Source: Cellvibrionales bacterium UBA7375
GTDB taxonomy: Bacteria; Pseudomonadota; Gammaproteobacteria; Pseudomonadales; Porticoccaceae
Reading direction: 5' to 3'
Length of the DNA: 8,206 bases
Assembly: GCA_002469845.1 (NCBI GenBank)
Contig: DKNZ01000076.1
Span: 1-8,206 of the forward strand
The position numbers were made by a program, and so were the translations under genes. The notes under the pieces are model-generated. The model was not told the DNA's origin, ran no database searches, and worked only from the letters and a program-made list of their open reading frames with translations. This document shows positions 6,655 through 8,206 of the stretch, in pieces (position 1 is the first letter of the stretch; each line of letters begins with the position of its first letter).

Positions 6655-7769
6655 AATCGAAATACCTGAGTTAAAAAAGGTAATTTAGGCATAGCTAAGA
6701 TAACTTTTATCCAATCTTTTATCGTAGCTTTGCCAAGCATAAAACGAGAAAAACCCTCGGCATCAAGAGCACCAGCAGTTTTCATCATAAGCGTAACGCC
6801 CAATGATGGTTCAGCAACAAGTACACGGTTGTAAATTTTATCCAATGTACTAATAGTTCCAGAGATCACTTGGGGTACACGATAGTCACCCTTTTCAATA
6901 TTTGATGCAAGTTGATTGATCTGTGATTGAATATGGGTAAAAGCATAGCCAGAAGATAGTCTGATCGCACCACTAGATGTGCCAATCTTGGATAAAGATG
7001 TGTCTTTAGGTGTGGTTTCATGCATTGGTATAATGCCGAGTTCTTCTCTGGTTATTTCTTCAATCTCAATAGATTGTCCATCAAGCCATTGATAGATTGC
7101 CTGTTTATACCAGTCCACCGGTTCGATGGTTGTAGAAATCATGGTCGATTCTATTAATAGGCTTCGATCAGAAAAGGGTAGGGCATAGATAAAATGTAGT
7201 CCCCTAGACTGATCGACTCTAAAGTCCATCAATGTAGCGATTTCAATATCCTTTAGAGGTTTTTTGGTGCGAATTTCTATACCTAAAAAATGCTGCTTAA
7301 GACCCGCTTTATCCATTTTTGCTGGGCGTGAGTCAAAAATATGATCTGCATAATACTGTTGCCCAGAGGCAGTAAAGGTTCCGCCTGAACCATGACTAAT
7401 AATGTTTTCTACAGTTTCTCTAACCAAACCTACATTTGGCGAAAGTTGTTGTTCACAATAATGCAAATAGTCTGCCGAGCTTAGACTCGTGTAATAATAC
7501 TCATTACTATTGTGTAAAATCTCATGATTATGATCCACTAATCGCCACTGCTTCCAACGCCCTCTGGTAGCAGAGGCTATATCTTTTTGATCGTTTCCAG
7601 TTGCCCATAATGCCCAACTTACGTCTCGATCTTCAGGAGTTTTGGGCTCAAAAACTAATGCATTTTGATACTTGAGTTTAGAGGCCAATGTTATACCCGC
7701 ATTACCACCACCAATAATAGCAATATCAGTTTTGATAATGTCAGGGCTCTGGCTAGTTGGTATCGACAC
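6651..7769 (-). CDS. crtY: Lycopene beta-cyclase CrtY
   Basis: A 372-residue flavoprotein-like cyclase that turns both ends of lycopene into beta rings, giving the beta-carotene that Blh cleaves. Seen: N-terminal dinucleotide-binding GGGNAG (20-25) preceded by TDIAII, an acidic strand end VFEP (39-42), FDSRP (145-149), QHFLGIEI (159-166), the core from MDF at 181 to MIS at 212 with E207 in an ExT motif equivalent to the family's catalytic FxExT, IPMHE (247-251), GYAFTHIQSQ (274-283), and the C-terminal KTAGALDAEGFSRFMLG (330-346). Length is normal for bacterial CrtY. I place the start at the GTG at 7769 because AGGGG lies seven bases upstream; a TTG at 7775 is possible but has only three bases between, and no ATG is near. 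The 5' end overlaps crtB by 17 bases and the 3' end overlaps blh by four, so translation is likely coupled. Probably a peripheral membrane enzyme. Confidence 0.94.
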   Translation of the reverse strand: MSIPTSQSPDIIKTDIAIIGGGNAGITLASKLKYQNALVFEPKTPEDRDVSWALWATGNDQKDIASATRGRWKQWRLVDHNHEILHNSNEYYYTSLSSADYLHYCEQQLSPNVGLVRETVENIISHGSGGTFTASGQQYYADHIFDSRPAKMDKAGLKQHFLGIEIRTKKPLKDIEIATLMDFRVDQSRGLHFIYALPFSDRSLLIESTMISTTIEPVDWYKQAIYQWLDGQSIEIEEITREELGIIPMHETTPKDTSLSKIGTSSGAIRLSSGYAFTHIQSQINQLASNIEKGDYRVPQVISGTISTLDKIYNRVLVAEPSLGVTLMMKTAGALDAEGFSRFMLGKATIKDWIKVILAMPKLPFLTQVFRL

Positions 7770-8206
7770 CCGCAAGCCCCTGAAGTGATTGATGTAATTT
7801 TGACTGATGGGTTGGTACTTTCTTTGGTCTTAAATCCACCAGACTATAAATACTAAGAAAGATTTTTTCTATTTTATGAACCACAACTCGTCCCTTCCAC
7901 CAAGATAGGTTGCGTCGTTTTAATAAAACTCCTATTTGGCGATAAACTCGCAGAGCTACAGTAATAGAAAAGCGTGAACGAAAGGGCAAAAGCTGAATAC
8001 CTAATAGAGCGCTTTTATAATACTCATCTGCAAGGTTTAATAATTTTTCAATCGCCTCTGCAGTAGGTTGACGGCAGGGTATATCACTAGTGGCAAGATC
8101 AGCTGCAGAAAAATCAACCCAGCTTTCTGGCAAATAGCGACGTCCCATTTTTGCATCCTCAAGCACATCGCGCGCAATATTAGTTAGTTGCATAGCGATA
8201 CCAAGA
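7753..8206 (-). CDS. crtB: Phytoene synthase CrtB, C-terminal part (5' end outside window)
   Basis: The last 150 residues of a squalene/phytoene synthase; the start lies beyond the right edge. Phytoene synthase condenses two geranylgeranyl diphosphates to phytoene, the first committed carotenoid step. The visible part opens with LGIAMQLTNIARDVLEDA, followed by GRRYLPES, which is the second signature of the family. It holds the second Asp-rich Mg2+-diphosphate motif (D13 to D17 of the visible part) and QxTNxxRD. The first Asp-rich motif is not in the window. The ATG at 8193 is an internal methionine, not the start, because LGIA upstream in frame belongs to the conserved motif. The tail is basic, with RRNLSWWKGRVVV and a VDLRPKK segment. 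The stop at 7753-7755 lies inside crtY. Neighbours identify it as CrtB for the retinal pathway rather than a squalene synthase or hopanoid-type homologue. Upstream crtE and crtI are expected outside the window. Confidence 0.96.
   Translation of the reverse strand, partial: LGIAMQLTNIARDVLEDAKMGRRYLPESWVDFSAADLATSDIPCRQPTAEAIEKLLNLADEYYKSALLGIQLLPFRSRFSITVALRVYRQIGVLLKRRNLSWWKGRVVVHKIEKIFLSIYSLVDLRPKKVPTHQSKLHQSLQGLAGVDTN
7777..7781 (-). promoter_or_regulatory. Shine-Dalgarno that decides the crtY start
   Basis: AGGGG on the minus strand, inside the end of crtB, lies seven bases before the in-frame GTG at 7769 and only one base before the TTG at 7775. The spacing favours GTG as the crtY start and fits re-initiation by ribosomes finishing crtB. 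Confidence 0.5.

Noticed and set aside
7665..7856. Rightward open frame of 63 residues spanning the crtY/crtB junction
   Set aside because: It is antisense to the conserved N-terminus of crtY and the tail of crtB; nothing supports it.
8191..8193. ATG as the start of crtB
   Set aside because: The in-frame residues before it (LGIA) complete the conserved phytoene synthase motif, so the gene continues past the right edge.

Overview
The window reads as a chromosomal segment of a marine, light-using gammaproteobacterium. The evidence is a retinal-forming carotenoid gene block (crtB-crtY-blh-fni) together with a halogenase/cupin-like protein pair of the kind common in TonB-receptor-rich marine Gammaproteobacteria (SAR92/Cellvibrionales-like). 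That lineage call is inference from gene content, since no rRNA or other phylogenetic marker is present. The DNA looks moderately AT-rich by eye. No mobile element, tRNA, rRNA or CRISPR array was seen, and there is no gene-free stretch longer than about 85 bases.

Layout. Positions 1-909 (+) hold the C-terminal part of a flavin-dependent halogenase-like protein whose start lies left of the window. It converges, with an 11-base gap, on a leftward run of eight genes that fills the rest of the window. From right to left (their transcription order) these are: phytoene synthase crtB (cut by the right edge), lycopene beta-cyclase crtY, Brp/Blh beta-carotene dioxygenase, type II isopentenyl-diphosphate isomerase (fni/idi2), a 62-residue CPXCG-type zinc-ribbon-like protein, the circularly permuted ribosome-assembly GTPase YlqF/RbgA, a DEDDh exonuclease fused to a UvrC/Cho-like GIY-YIG nuclease, and a JmjC/cupin_8-like Fe(II) protein.

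How the genes work together. crtB, crtY, blh and fni are tightly packed: crtB and crtY overlap by 17-23 bases, and crtY/blh and blh/fni each share a 4-base ATGA. Translational coupling is likely. Fni balances IPP and DMAPP, CrtB makes phytoene, CrtY converts lycopene to beta-carotene, and Blh cleaves beta-carotene to two retinals. The missing steps (geranylgeranyl diphosphate synthase crtE and desaturase crtI) and the expected rhodopsin are not in the window and are predicted to lie beyond its right edge. The CPXCG gene follows 38 bases later and could be read through from this operon. ylqF, the nuclease and the cupin gene are spaced 66-84 bases apart and may have their own promoters; extended -10-like elements are visible before ylqF and before the cupin gene.

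The least ordinary gene is the exonuclease/GIY-YIG fusion. It keeps both catalytic residue sets and also carries four cysteines spaced like the iron-sulfur ligands reported for UvrC, while lacking the second (RNase H-like) nuclease domain of UvrC. I did not find a clearly undescribed multi-gene system; the most interesting points are listed as separate findings.
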